64,000 nucleotides of DNA from Rallus limicola (GCA_022605955.1 JAKCOZ010000008.1:26599083-26663082), one strand, 5' to 3'. Shown: positions 37,369-50,515, counted from the first letter of the stretch. Numbers and translations are program-made. Notes: generated by a model not told the origin, from the sequence alone.

Positions 37369-39793
37369 CTTCTCTCTGAAAACCTGAACAGCAGAATGTT
37401 TTAGGAGAAACAGAATAGTGTCCTCACCACCTGGCACACTGGTTTTGCATTGCTGGGGAGAGGTAACAGAGACCAACCGTACCCAAAAGGAGCAAGTCCC
37501 TCCTAGTCTAGGATCACATCCGCACAGGACTCAATCCTCTTCACGGAGCACAAACTGGACTTGAATGCCAATGGTATGCCCAGGGTTGAATGTCTCCAGA
37601 ACTGTGAGAAAGCTCGATACTAAGCCTAGACATCAGTGCAGGGGGGACCTGAGGTGCCAGCTCAGGCTGTACTGGCCCGTGAGCCTGGGTTGTTTGGCCA
37701 GAGCTCCTCTTGCAGTATGCTTTCTTGGGATCACACTGGTGCTAACCATGAATCTCACTGCTCACCCTCCCTGCTTGCAAGCCTGCTCAAAAGCATTCAA
37801 GGGCAAAAGAGAGGGAAAACAAACCAAATCTATAACTAAGAATAATAAGCTGCAATTGTTACTGTGCCTGACCTGTCTGACAGCAGAGTGAGATACCTTC
37901 TCAGAAGGCCCTTTGCACTTCAGGACTGACACTGAGTTGAGAGCACAGCTCACGCTTTCTTGATTCAAGGATCTCATCTTTCTTCCAGGAGTGATTAATT
38001 GGACAGAAAACATTCTGCTTTAGCAGGTGGCAAAGGGTTAGACTGAAGTTTTATCAGAGCTGCTGTAGCGCAGGGCTGCACTGCACAGAGATAATTGTCT
38101 CAGGATTGGCTTAGGCCAGAAAAAGGACAGCAAACGCTCCAGCTTTAAAAAAGGTCATCTCTGCTACCCCTTAGGCTACTAGCCACAATAGAAGGAAACT
38201 GCAGAATCCCCTGCTCCTCTCCTCTGTGGCTATATCCAGAGGTGCTGTTGACACATGTAGAATTAAGGCCACCATGACGATGAGTGGGGTTTCAACCTAA
38301 GCCTTAGCAGCCCCTTCTAGCCCTAGAGGCACGGGAGCAAGAAGCTGTAGGAGAGCCCCTTCTGTGGACCATCCCCACTCAGAAAGTCTTCCTCTCTTAC
38401 AACACAGGTGACGTTTTTCCTAGCACGTTGCATGCAGATGAGTATATGCAATATCAACCTGTTCCTCTCTGCAAGGGCTGACCACCAGGAAGCAAAGAGC
38501 CCTGTGCTCCCTCTCCCCCTCCCCAGGGGCAGCAGCCAGCCTCTAGCCATTAGCATTCCCTTCGGTAATCAGAAACATGCCACTGGGGGGGAAATTACCT
38601 TTGAACCTCTGATTTCTCCAATTATTTTTTCTCAGGAATTGTCCTTTGATAAACATCCTCTAGCTTCCAGCTTGCCATAGCAACTTATAAAAAGTACAGT
38701 TATGGATACAATTATTTCATAAAAATAGAAAATAAATTCTTACAGGAACCTTCTATTTTTTCAAATGTTGTTTCCCTCTTAATTTCTCACACACCTTGGG
38801 ATTAACCCCCTCCTTCTTTCACCTTTCATATCCAGCTCATTCTTTAACTCTTCTGCTTTAACTTTCTCCTTCAGAGGATGGGGATTAATAGCCAGCATCC
38901 TGTAGAATATAGCTAAAATATGCACCGTGTTATCCTAGCAACAAGAATTTCTAAATTACATAGTTAAATTCCAAAATAGTGTAATGCCAATGTGACACAA
39001 GAGAACAGATGTCACACACTATTATGGCAAGAGGGATGGCTACATGGGGAATTATTCAGAATTGCCTAATTTTTACAGGCTTAATGAGTCACTCATGAAT
39101 ATGGTCTTGCATGATCATACTGTACTTGTCTCAGCCCTGTGCACTTTGATTCTGCTCCCAACGCGTTGGTTGCTATGATAACACCATGCAGTTTCCTGTC
39201 CACAAGGTACTTCTCACCACAATATGGGGGATAATAAATATGGGATGGTGCATAAACCCAAGTGAAATGAATCTGTCCCCTCTCTGGCAGCGTGTCGGAG
39301 AGATTGACACATTATGCCAATCTGTTTTCTCATTCCTTCTATTTCTCCTCACTCCCTTTCTCTCACACTGTCTGTCTCTGTACCTGTTTTTTTCCACACT
39401 CTCTCTCTCTCTCTTGGCACTGACACTTTCATCTTCTCCCTTGGGGATTGGAGATGTCACTGCGGGAAGTGCTTGTCCGCCTCTCCGGCAGCAGCAGAGC
39501 CCTGTGGCTTTGACAAACCTCATTTAATTGGGAGGAAGCCAGGAGGGTTTGAAAGAACTGAAACATCCACGAAACTCCTTTTATCAGGCATAATTTAAAC
39601 TCTGCATGGAAAAAACCCTATATGTATAAAGAAAAGTCAACTTCCCTCCTGCTGTGTGTGCTCCCCTCCTCCCCCCCCGGCACAGGCAGGCTCCTGCGAG
39701 ATTCCATCTTTTCATTTTTCTAAAAGTGTCAAAGTAGATTTGTGCTCTGTGGCTGGGTGAACAGAAAAGGAATGCAGATGTCTCTCACTCATG

Positions 39794-39809
39794 CACACAC
39801 ACACACACA
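39794..39809. repeat. (CA)8 microsatellite
   Basis: Eight CA units, followed by CAGAGCACC. Confidence 0.9.
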
Positions 39810-40667
39810 GAGCACCTTCTGAAGGGCAGCGGTTTGGGAGAGACACTGGCTGACTGCTCCTTAGGATGTGTTGCAGGAGCCAGAAATTAGGTTTTCAAAT
39901 AGCTTGACAACACAGCCCAAGAAGGCTTCTTCTTAATTGCCCCTATCTTAAAAAAACCCACCACCAGCAACAAACTAACCAGTGTAGTGGGTGCCCAGGA
40001 GGCAGCAGGGAATGCAGGGGCTCTCTGACTTGGTACCAAATAGGAGGGGGAGCTCTTCATAGTGAGGAACAGAACCTGTAGCTTGAGAGACCCTGTATTT
40101 ATTGCCAGCTCAGGGCAGGAAAGGCAGATCTGTGTGTATGCAGCTGTGTGCTTGAGAAGGGGGCAAGGGAAGAAGAAAATAAAGCAGGTAAAGCTGAGGC
40201 AGTACTGGTGTGACAGGGTTTGAGGAGCAGCTGTTGTCTCTGAACATCAAAAGGGAGCGTTCGGAGGGAATTGGGGCTAGCACATCATGCTGAGCAGCTG
40301 GGAATTCGGGACATCAGGAGGGACCAGCATGTGAGTTACACTGAATACACAGTGCAAGCCAGCCCAAGGGAAAGCTCCGGGCCCCTGGGGTTACAGGATG
40401 GGGGAGAAACAACCTGTCAAAGCATATACACCTCCACTTTGTAAATGCATGGTGCTGGCAGCCCATCCAGATCCCCTCCTGGTATTAACACTGTGGTCAA
40501 GCAGGAGGAAACCGAAAAACAAGCTGTCACATTTGCAATGGGATGTAAACTTTGCAGAAAGGAGAGAGATGGGTGAATGACAGAGAGTTTCAAAGTACAG
40601 GAGAAACTCATAGTAAATGGTGTATCAGGTAGCTCTTTCTTGGTGGTAGGAAATCAAGTTAACTTAC

Positions 40668-40807
40668 CAGCAGGAACCTGATAGAGCTGAGGAGGCAGAC
40701 AGCTGAAGAAGCCATGAAGAAGCGCATCTTGTGCAGAGATCCGGCCTCGAGGGAAGGCTGTAAGCATCTTAGAGGCCAAATCCTCTGCCGCTGGCACCCT
40801 GCTCAGC
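40668..40807 (-). CDS. CDK15: CDK15 exon: end of kinase domain AEDLASKMLTAFPRGR
   Basis: This 140-nt exon (1 nt in, 1 nt out) encodes LSRVPAAEDLASKMLTAF, PRGRISAQDALLHGFFSC and LPPQLYQVPA. It corresponds to alphaH-alphaI of the kinase fold: the AEDLA motif, the conserved arginine of the P.(D/G)R(I/V)SA motif, and the LYQ(L/V)P end of the domain, where human has AEDLASQML and LPSQLYQLP. The acceptor is TGTACTCCTAG and the donor GTAAGT. The kinase domain ends here, and a short tail follows in the last exon. Confidence 0.95.
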
Positions 40808-43382
40808 CTAGGAGTACAGAAGAAAAAATAGTATAGCAGGTGAGCACAAGCCATAAAGCTGGAACTAAACCTTGGCTCAGTCCTTCTCAGAGCTTGAGGC
40901 AGAGATAGTGGAGGGACGCAGGGGAGCTGGATAAACCCACCCCAGCTATATAGCTTTCCAGGGTATTTGCCTTTCCATGTGAGTTTGATTATATTGGAAT
41001 ATATGCATCCATGTTTTCAGTTCAAACTTATGTTTTCAGAGGAATTTTGAAAAGAAATTGTTATTTGCCAAAAAAAAAAAAAAAGCAAAAAAATATTGTT
41101 AGTAAAAGGGAAAATGCTGCTATAGGAGACGATATTTTATGTGTTGTGTCTGGAATATTTTGGTGCTACCAGTTTACATTCACAATATAAGTGCACAAAA
41201 TAACCTGACTGGCCCACTGAGCAGACCAGAGGTCAAAACTAAAACACTAAAGACATCGCCACTTCTCCTTTCCCTTCCCTAGTATCAGTAGTGCAGCTAG
41301 CTGTAAAATGTGTTGGGGATTTATGGAGATGAGTTTGTTTCTCAGGATGAGTGCTTAAAATAGATGTAATACACACATGCTCCATGCCCAGCAGATATCA
41401 ATGCCAAGTGGTTACTTTCTAGAGAAGCACACAGCTGGGGACAAGGAAGTGGAAGAGAGAAAACAAACCAACAAGGAAACAAATAAAAAAAGTAATTTAG
41501 TTTTACAGCTTTTACTTTGTTTGTTTGTTCTGATCATGTTTCAACATCTGGAGGCCCATCCGAGCACAGCCTGTTGTGCTTCCTCCCTTGGCCCCCGATG
41601 GTGCTTCCCCCCTGAGTGACATCAGGTGCGGGATCCCCCTGCCCCTGCAATCCCCCTCCCTACAGAGGGACATCTGACTTCCTGACATTTTTGTTTTGAG
41701 GAGATAAAATGTAAAAAAAAAAAGGAGAAAAAGCAGAGACATCCTGAGAAACAGATTTATAAAAGGCTCCTGACATCACTGTGGTAGTTAACTGCTGGAT
41801 TCTTACCTCCAGCAAAATGGTCTGAGCCCTGTCTGCCTTGGGGAGCAGGGATGGGTCAGGCTGCTTGCTAGAGCTGCACCACAGGCTGCCCCTGCTGTGG
41901 CAGGGTCTTACCAGACACCCTCTGCCCCATCAGTCCCTGCTGCTGCCAACTCCCACACTGGACAGCAACATGGATCAGTGCTTCCCACCATGGCTCTGTG
42001 TTCCTGGTGGTGGCCGAGCTCTGCACAGAGCTCCCCTTTGATTTCTTAATTGTCCATGGAGAGTCATGGATGAGTGGTCCGTATGAAGCAGCTCTTTCCT
42101 TCCCAAGAGCAGAACATCTGAGGCGGTTGTTTGGCCATCGCAGCATAAGGACTCTGTAACGCAGAGCTGGAGTTGCCCACGTGCAGCTCATAGCTCTGCT
42201 GCAGAGGTACTGGGAGAGCAGTCAGTGTGGGGCTGTAATGGGGCCTGTCGGGATTATGGCCAAAAAGCAGAAGTGCAGTACAGCAGAGCTGTAAGGGAAA
42301 TAGTTATTTCTTTGTTCAGGCTGAGAGAGGATTTGTTCTGTTCCAGGCCCTGTGTTAGCGGGGTTTGAGATATGCTGATCTTTGTGTGTTCCTGAAGATG
42401 TGCATGACAATGGCTGGCATTTCAGCAACCTGTGCTTTGCTGAAAACTTCAGTGTGTTTGTTCAGACTTTCAGAACAGCATCTGGGAAACCCAACCACAC
42501 TTCCCTCTGAGCAGGGCTGGATCCCAGTGATGAGCTGAGCAGCTAACAAACAGCAGTGATTAAAACTGTCCTTATGTCCTTAAAGAATATTTGATTCTTG
42601 ACCTGTGCATGAACACAAGCTGGAGGATAAATCCTGTCTAGTCTTTTCCTACATATCTATAGAGCCTGTTGTGTGCCTCAAAATCAGTACTGGGGGGGAT
42701 TCAGTTTTAATAATTCTCTGAGCTAGGTTAGGGCACTTTGCCCTAATTTCTTTCCCTGATACGTATATACGTTATGTGTGTGTGTACATGTATATGTTTG
42801 AAAAATTCTCCATTCTCCTAGCACGCTAGGGAGTGATTGGGTAGTGGTGGTGGGCCTGGTCAAGCTGAGGTATGTAGCCCCAGCTCCAGCCTTGCAGCTT
42901 TTTGCCACTGAAGAATGTGCATTTTCCCCTCCTAACTAATCACAAGGTTAATTCATTGTCTTGTAAAAATGCTGCCCTAGCACATCTTCCTTACCACTGT
43001 TGAGCAATGTTCCTGCAGTCTGTTTCTAGAAATGAAACCCGGGACAGTGCAAAGTCTGCCTTCAGTCTGGGCAAGAGGGCCTGGGAAAGTGTGACTTTGT
43101 GAATCGAACTGTGTCCTGCAAAAAGCTGTACATAATGTCACCGAGTGACTGCTTATCTGAGAATAATCACTACTCCTCTGAGAATAATAAACCCACTACG
43201 TGGCTGCCTCTACTACAATCTCTCGAAATCAGTTGCTTAACTGACCTTAGATCTGCTTGTTACTGCAGAGCCACCCCGCTCTTCCCGAGCTTGCCAAAAG
43301 AGCTCATTTCAAGTTAAATGATTGCATAAAGAAACAAATAAACCCAGAGGCGATTTTGACATCGCTGTTATAGGCAGCTTAC
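40808..43382 (-). other. CDK15 intron, 2.6 kb
   Basis: Non-coding interval. It includes a TG-rich stretch (about 42774-42800) and an A-run near 41071-41084. One in-frame decoy exon (41807-41872) was considered and rejected. No gene or named repeat otherwise. Confidence 0.8.
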
Positions 43383-43431
43383 CTCTCACAGATAACTCGG
43401 AGTCTCTGAGGTCTCCTGGAAGCAACCAGTT
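43383..43431 (-). CDS. CDK15: CDK15 exon: short C-lobe exon ELVASRRPQRLRVICER
   Basis: This 49-nt exon (2 nt in, 2 nt out) supplies E(LVASRRPQRLRVICE)R, with glutamate and arginine codons completed by neighbours. It aligns residue for residue, with no gap, with human EWFPLPTPRSLHVVWNR, keeping E, P, L, V and the final R. The acceptor is CACTTTCTAG and the donor GTAAGC, both good. It was chosen because it alone fits both phases and the exact length needed between the NP and LSRVPAAED exons. The two tryptophans and the phenylalanine of human are lost, so this is the most diverged internal exon. Confidence 0.85.
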
Positions 43432-46400
43432 CTAGAAAGTGTAATATGGAATCACAGGATTAAATGAAAATCAAGCCAAAAACCATTCTTTGAGCCCTTA
43501 CAAAAAATGTGTGCTCAGAATTTCAAAGGGCCTTATAGAATCTGTCATCTTAGTATTTATAAATATACATTATTGCTATAGGACTCGAGTGCCAGCATTG
43601 ATGTTAATAAGGCTGCTCCAGTTCTGTGACCCTTTCCTTTCATACATCCGTGAACGTAGGCCTTGGGCCTCCTGTTACAGTGCAAGTCTTAGCTTTGACT
43701 TTAAAAAGCGGCGCCAGTCCCTAAAGCCTTCCCATGAAAGAAGCAGAAAGATGGTTTGCAGGCCTGAATCCCAGCAATTGTCTTGGCTTACCAAAGGGCT
43801 GCTGAGCTTCTGTACTGCCCTGTGGGCATATGGAGCTCTTCTGCATGGATCTGGCAGAAAGACTGAGGACAGAGTAAAGGTACTTGTGGGTCCCACTCTC
43901 TCTTTGCCCACTGCTCTTGTCAATCCCTCACTAAGTTTGTGCTTATCAAGGTAACCATTTTCATGCATGCCTTGTACTTACTGATTCAAACATCTCTACC
44001 AGACTGGAACTTTGCAGTGTTTGCAGTTTTGGGAAGGCTGTGTTGTTGTTCCCATTTGTCAAGGATGCATTTCTAAACGTTATGGAAAATGCAGAGGGAT
44101 ACATTCCTCAAATGTTTTTTCTTATGGAGCATGAATTTTCTCAGGCTTAGATATGAATGAATGGCTTAAGCCTGGAAGATTGCCCCTTAAAGCTGATCAA
44201 CAGAGACATCTTGCATCAGAAAGGCTGTAACTTCTACCCAGCTACATTTCCTTCAGCACCATTTCTGACAGCAGAGATGAACTGTGCTCTAGCAGGAAAG
44301 GTGGTGTAGACCTCTCCTCCAGCCCAGCCTGGACAAGCATTCCCGTGAGACCACCAGGATGAAAGCACCACTGGTCTGTTGCCAGTAAACTTGGAGCTTG
44401 TCTGGGACTTCTGCTGTCCTGTAGGAGAGCATCTGCCCTCCCTTCCTGCCAGGGAGCACCAGCCACATCATTCAGGGACAGAAGCTGTTGGCTGTGGGCA
44501 GAGAGAGCAGGAGTCCCCTCTGCCTTTGCCTGCGTGGCCATTTCCACAGTGCTAGGCCGAGATCTCTGTCACTCAGTGCCCAACTTGGTGCAGAGACAAT
44601 TTGAATAAGTGCAAATGACTGAACTTCCAGCACTTAACCTTTCCAGCAGCAATCTCTCACCATTAAGCCAGGCAAGCAGGTTGTTAAACCTGTCTGTCAC
44701 AGGGTAACAGTTCACAACTGAAGTGTTCTCCTGCACCCAAATACTAAGGTAATTGCTAAAGCAGTAAATGGCAGTATAACCTGGGACAGGATTCATGACT
44801 CTTTAGGTGCCAGAGCACTGGAATTATCGCCAATATATAAAAGTTATATGTTAGTAACTTGAATAGCCCCTTCCCAAATCCGTCACTGAGATTAACTCTG
44901 GCAGAACATTCCTCTTGGATCACTAATAACATTTTCTCTGGATCCTCTTTCCTTCATTTTGCCCCCTTGACTGTAATAAAAGTGTAGAAATAAATCGTCC
45001 ATGCTGAGGAGAGATGTAAAGTTTCCAGGCAGACTAGCAGAAAACCAATTTAACAAATGGTTTAGAAAGGCATAGGATTTTTTTGTACAAGGTAGAAATT
45101 TTTACCTCTTCACAGAGCTAGCCAAAAACTTTCAGATGTTGTAACTTTCTGCCAGAAAATTTTGATTTGTGAGATGGAGCCATTCCATGACAATATATCA
45201 GTTTCCTTTAATATTTAATAAAAATGTAAAGATGGCCTAAATATCATACTTTACTGCAATATTTTAATATTAGTGTTCTTTCATGAGTTTAACATAAAAG
45301 TTAAAATATGCATGTTTGTTAATAACAGAAGGGCAAAATGTGTCCGTGATACCTGACTGCAGTGTCACACTGGTCTTGTGGAGTGCATTTTCCGGGTTAA
45401 CACTTCACAGAAGAAACGGGGTTTTCTTTACATTACAGATAGAAATATCATCTTGCTTACTGGGAACTGGGAGGAGTACCTGAACTATAGTTCTTGCTGC
45501 CTCAAGCAAACCTCTTGATTTAAATTTATCATTTATATAATGTTGAGATTAATAATTATCTGCAAGGGGTAGTGTAAGAGCCAGTGAGCCAACTACTGCT
45601 GTCCCTGTCCAAACACATCTCTAGAGAATTCTGCTTGAGTGAGGGCTGCCAGACTTGCCACTTTGAGCATACAGAGCTTTGATTATAAATGGAAGATATG
45701 GGTAAGAAAACAGTGTGTCTCTGCTCAAGGATTTAATGCAGTTAACTAATCCACTTTAAATCAGTTCAAATTAATCTCCTGGCTGACCCCATATAGACAA
45801 ACCCTTAGAGAATGCCGAGGCCCCATTGTGTTGAGCAGGGTAAGAACAGAGCAGTAAATATTTTCCCTACTGTAAGATTAAGACCAATCTAAAACTGTAA
45901 AACAACGTAATTAGCAGCTGCTTAAAGGTAAGAGATAAAGAATATTTGGATATAATTCCAAAAAGTGGATGAACTGCTGATTTAATCGTTTTGCAATGAG
46001 TATCTAAACATAAAGTGATGGGATTGTGTAGGGCTGATTGGCTTTTTCAGAGCAGATCTGAAAGGTAGCTTGGGTTTATTTTCTATCCATATGCAAGGCA
46101 GTGTGTGCTAATGAGGAAATACCTTCTTCTATGAAAACCCAGGTGGAAGTGGCTAATGAACTGATAATGAGGCAAGCAAGCCAGAGGACAAAAGTTAAAC
46201 TTTCCTAATTGATGAAGAAAGAGAAAGAGGATGCCAAGTGCGGCTGGACGAGGGTGCTGGGGTTGCTGGCTCCCAGAGAAAATTTCTCTCATTAGTGAAA
46301 CCTCTGTGGCTGCAGGAGAGCCGCAGAGCTCTGTCTGTCTGTGTGGCAGGCTGGAAGCTGCAGCCTGTGCCCGGTGCCAGGCAGATAGGAAGTTTCCCTG

Positions 46401-48011
46401 CAGCCTGGCCAGCGTGTACTGCACATTGGTTCCAGCACTGCTCTTCCCTTCGGGATCAAAGCCACATCAGTTTATTATGACAATAAAAAATTTCATCGTT
46501 TTAGAATTCATCTTCCAACCTCCCCATTTGTTAAATGAAGCATAAGCATAAAAAGTGAGATAAAAAAGAAAAAAAAAAGGAATAAAAAAGGCGGGGTGGG
46601 GAGAGCACTCGGAGTGCAGGCTTCATCTGCAGTCTCAGAACTGTCACCTGAAGTTTGCGGCCCACAGCCTGCTGCTTGTTGCCTCCATCTGCTGGGGACA
46701 TTTTGGAAACGCAACTGAGACTGGAAACCTGTACTCGGGAGCAAGAGCAGACTCTGGAAAGCGTCTAAATCTCGTTCAGCACAGCAAAGCCTGCAGATAA
46801 GTTTAATTTAAAAGTCACCGTTGCATCTGAAAAATCCCGGTGTGCCACCTGTGTCTGCTCAGCGCCGTGGCACAGCCTGCCACAGGAAAGTTCCTGAGTC
46901 AGCCCATGCAGTACATCACGCAGTGAAGCTCACTCACGGTGACCTCATCGTGTTATAAACAAATAAGTGCTGTTCCCTGCTCTTTGGCACCCGAACGTCA
47001 GAAAAAGGAAACAAAAAGCAACACAGTGCATTGGGCGCCCCAGTATTCCCAGTTTGGCAAAAGCACTAGCTTAATGTCATGGGCTGTGATTCCTAATCCT
47101 TTCCTGCCCTTGACCCCTGCTGTCTAGATTCAAACTTGTAACCATTAATGGGGCTGGATCAAAACACTGGCCTTCTGGTGTCACCAGTGGTGTTTAGAGG
47201 GGATTTAAACTCCCTGCTTTTCAGCGCAGTGAAATGAACACAGCAGTAGATTAATGCAAGGATTTGAGCTCACACAGCATGAGAGCTTTCAAAAATAGTG
47301 TTAACAGAGCTACAACTGCCTCTTTCAGGGGAAGCAAAATGAGGGGAACAGAACAAATGAACAAACACGGGGCAAAGCTTTGTCACTATGGGCAGGGCTC
47401 CTAAGCCTGAGGAGCCAGGGAGAGGGCCAGCCAGAGCCCTAAGATGTGGGGCAGGAGCTCTCCCAATCCTTCATGCTCTGCAGGAACCAGTTCTTAAGGC
47501 CAGGCTGGGCTAGACCCATGCTTTCAGGCCCCATGGCTGCAGGTTATTCCCTACCTCAAGTGTCTCTCCTGCAGAGAGGGGGGACATGACAAGCTACAGG
47601 GCTGGCCACGGAAGAGTTGCTTATCCATCCTCCTGTTCCCCTAGGGTCAGGCACAGGTTGGGCTTTTGGCAAACTGTAGGCAATGAGGCCCATTTCTGAG
47701 CTTCTTTGTGTGAGAACGCATGGGGCATAGAGTGGACAAATGCTCCTTTGCACTTTCCATCCCTTGCCAGTTGCCCACGGAGGGAGCAGGGGAGCTGCTC
47801 TCCCTTCAGCTGCCCTGTGGGTGCCTGGCTCACAGACCCCACAGCCCAAGCTGTGTCTCCTCTTCAGACTGCAGCAGGATGCGCTGGAGCTCTCAGTAGT
47901 GACAGGAAAACATCTAAAGGTTTCCAGTTTTCCTTTCAAAGATTCCTACTAACCCACCTGGCCCAGGAACCCTTCCAGTAACAACCTCAGTCTGGGGCTG
48001 AGCCTACACTG

Positions 48012-48052
48012 CTGAATCCAGTGGGAGTTTTGCCATCAACTTCAATGAGAAT
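48012..48052. repeat. Fragment of old palindromic interspersed repeat
   Basis: The stretch GAATCCAGTGGGAGTTTTGC followed by CATCAACTTCAATGAGA matches the GGGAGTTTTGCCATTGACTTCAATGG phrase of an ancient palindromic amniote repeat as I remember it. It is short and decayed. Confidence 0.45.
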
Positions 48053-49828
48053 AGTCTCACACCTCAGTGCTTTGTTTTGCCCGTGTTCGTTCCTTGCCTC
48101 GGGCAGGAACCTGTTTGTTTGTTTGCTGCCTGCACTCCCTGCGCACATCAATAGGACTAGCTAAAAGCATTCAAGCCGGCAGATTTGGGGAAGCCTCCGA
48201 AGTTTGTTTGCTTATCTGAACCATCCCAGGCACTCAGATTCGCACAACTGGGTTGAAAATAATCTCAAGAGACAGACTGCTCAGGCAGATCCCACAGCTT
48301 CCACTTGGGCTGAGGCTGTCCTGGGAAGGGGAAACAGCACTTGTGCTTTGGGAAGAGAGGGGAAGTGCCCAGGAGCATGTGAATGACAAAACAGCTTTAA
48401 ACGAAGAGACTAATCTGCCTTCTCACCACCATCAAAACCTGACTTGATTTCGTTCATGGCTGGGGTGAATAGTCCAACCTTATATGTCTAACCTTCTTCT
48501 ATACAGACTGGTTTGTATAATCCAGGTGTGATCTGATGAACATCTCTGGGGCACCTCAGAGCTCCTTAGGCAGGCTGTGAGGAGGGGAAAAGGGATGTTG
48601 CCTCTCCAGCTGGTGCAGCTACTGACCCAAGCACTGCCTTTGCATCCCATGTGTTTGCTAGCATGGTGGGATGCTCCCTCAGGAAGGTGTCCTCTAACTC
48701 CTGCATTTCTGTCTGCTCCAGGCATAAAAGGCACCAGTATCACAGGATCACAGCACAGGTCAATTCTGCCCTGCTGGAGTCTGTTAAGGAAACTTCCTAT
48801 CGAGCCTTAAAGCAACTCAGACTTGAACACTGGTTATAATGACCAGACTTCACTGGAGCTATTTCCATGCTGCCCAGGTGCCTGTCCTCTCCCTTCCAGC
48901 CCTGGCACTGGCTTCACCCACAGCAGCAGAGGACAGTGTTGCTAGTCAGACAAAATAGAGCTAAGTGGGAGACGCTGCTCGGGCAGTTCTGGACAGGCAC
49001 ACATTCTCTGCTGTCTCTACCAGGTTCTTTGCTAGTGTAGCCTTAATGTTTTAACTTTTAGACTGTCCCTCTATATAGCTTTGGGATACCTAATCATCAC
49101 TGAGAGTTTTTGGCCATGTGTGAGCAGATGACCGGCCTAAGAAGAATTCTTTGTATTCAGTTTGTGTGTCCCCCCAAGCATTTCTTTCCTTCCAGAGTAC
49201 CTTTCCCAACTTGTAGACTACCCATCCAAGCCTTCACAACTTAGAGAAGAAAGTGCTTCCTCCAGCTGTCTGCTCTGTGCTTGCTCCCTATCCAAATTAA
49301 ACTTGCTCTGGACAGCGACACATTCCCATTTCACGCTGGTTTGATTAATGTGTCTCAGCTAATTGTGTGAAGGATTCCAGTCCTTTCAGCTGTGAGACCA
49401 GGTTATTGTTCAGCCAATCGTGGCTACCATGTGAAAATGGAGGCTGTTTAGTGTTCACGCACCAGAATCAAAGGAGGGGCATCTTGGACTGGGTCACAGA
49501 GCAACACCCACTTCTTTGAAAAGATGTTACTATGCTCTACTAAACCTGTAAACCTCTTGCTCAAAGCAAGTCTTCTCCCTCCTTCTCTCCCCCTGCTCTT
49601 TTTTCCCCTTCTGGATAGGCAGGCTCCCCCCACCTCTCTCTTAGGGTACAAGTGAAAGAGAATGGCTAGATTCTAGGTGGGTAGATTTCACATTCCAGGG
49701 TTTTTAATATTTCACTTTTATATTTCTCTTAGAGAATGACCCTGCTGAGAGGCTGAGAATCAGTGCTCATCATTTCCCCCTCACTGACACTTGAATATAT
49801 TTTCCCAGGAGAAAACATTAAACAAAAA

Positions 49829-49884
49829 GAGAGAGAGAGAGAGAGAGAGAAAGGGAGAGAGAGGGGGGGGGAGAGAGGGAGAGT
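49829..49884. repeat. (GA)n microsatellite with G-run
   Basis: GA repeats interrupted by AAAGG and by a nine-G run, inside a CDK15 intron. Confidence 0.95.
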
Positions 49885-49908
49885 GACTGAGCTAGCTTTT
49901 CAAAGCAT

Positions 49909-50195
49909 ACTTCTCAACCTGCCCACATCAAAATAAGAGACAACTGGCCCTTTGAAGTCCAGGACACAGACTTCTCTACCAGCCCATGTGGAAATAAAAG
50001 AAGCCAGCTTTATAAATCACACAGATTTCTCACCTTGCCCACATCAAAATCAGGGACAGTGACCTCTCAAACTGAGGTTGAAAGGCCTCCAAACCAATCT
50101 CCATAAAAATAAGGAGAGTTCAGATGAACTATGTCTCCAAGTACCTGTCAACTTTTCCAGTCTAAACCAGGAGACATGGGTCCTTTGCACTGAGG
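49909..50195. repeat. Degenerate tandem repeat, ~55-65 bp units, about five copies
   Basis: Successive units start near 49909, 49970, 50025, 50094 and 50145. Shared phrases are ACTTCTCAACCTGCCCACAT, CATCAAAATAAGAGAC or variants, and GGCCCTTTGAAGTCCAGG or variants (50th unit end: GGTCCTTTGCACTGAGG). It adjoins the GA microsatellite. Units have diverged strongly, so the array is old. Confidence 0.7.
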
Positions 50196-50451
50196 AGTGG
50201 ATGCTAACTACATTGTCAGACTTGCAGTGATGAAATCTTCCATCAGCTTAACACACCCAGTGCTCAGTGAGGCAACTTCACCAGGCATGTTACCTTTGCT
50301 TGCATCCTAGGCCAATCATTAAGTAGCTCAGGGGATTTAGTAACACTGAAGCATGGGATTTTTCAGAATGAGAATTAATGACCCAAAAATTAAGTGGCTA
50401 GTGGCTCAGAGAAAAAGCTGGAATTTTTGTGAGTCTGGTAATCCTACCTAC

Positions 50452-50515
50452 CTGGATTATAATTGGGGAGCTTGGAAAATCCTGGCCAAGTGTCCTCAGT
50501 TGGGACTCCCAAGAC
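50452..50515 (-). CDS. CDK15: CDK15 exon: LGVPTEDTWPG ... SKLPNYNP
   Basis: This 64-nt exon (phase 0 in, 1 nt out) encodes VLGVPTEDTWPGFSKLPNYN, then P and the first base of a glutamate codon. It is the clearest CDK15 signature in the window, since human CDK15 has VLGVPTEDTWPG and SKLPNYNP while CDK14 has VLGTPNEDTWPG and HSLPHFKP. The acceptor is TTTTGCACAG and the donor GTAGGT. The following exon begins with AA, giving glutamate as in human NPE. Confidence 0.96.

Larger units (their letters stand above)
31374..40667 (-). other. CDK15 last intron (proposed), 9.3 kb
   Basis: Largest interval without coding sequence in the gene. Its length depends on the proposed last exon. It holds a 30-bp-arm inverted repeat (37286-37368), a C-rich run (33776-33799), a CA run (39794-39809), and a homeobox-motif-rich stretch at 36560-36800. 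Otherwise it contains nothing nameable. No better candidate for the terminal CDK15 exon was found in it. Confidence 0.6.
43432..50451 (-). other. CDK15 intron, 7.0 kb
   Basis: Non-coding. It contains a GA microsatellite (49829-49884), a degenerate tandem repeat of about 55-65 bp units (49909-50195), and a short piece of an old palindromic repeat family (48012-48052). The 44-47.9 kb part shows no recognisable element. A stretch near 46.1-46.8 kb is AT-motif rich and transposon-free but not otherwise distinctive. Confidence 0.8.

Noticed and set aside
41807..41872. Alternative CDK15 exon ending in FCWR before the LSRVPAAED exon
   Set aside because: Phases fit, but it is four residues too long and matches human only weakly. 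The 43383-43431 exon fits in length and in P, L, V positions.
43460..43487. EWF-like start (AATGGTTTTTGG on minus) near 43475
   Set aside because: It resembles the human EWF start of the micro-exon but meets a stop codon after five codons.
43490..43954. Plus-strand open frame of 154 codons
   Set aside because: Lies inside a CDK15 intron, has no domain, and no supporting signals.
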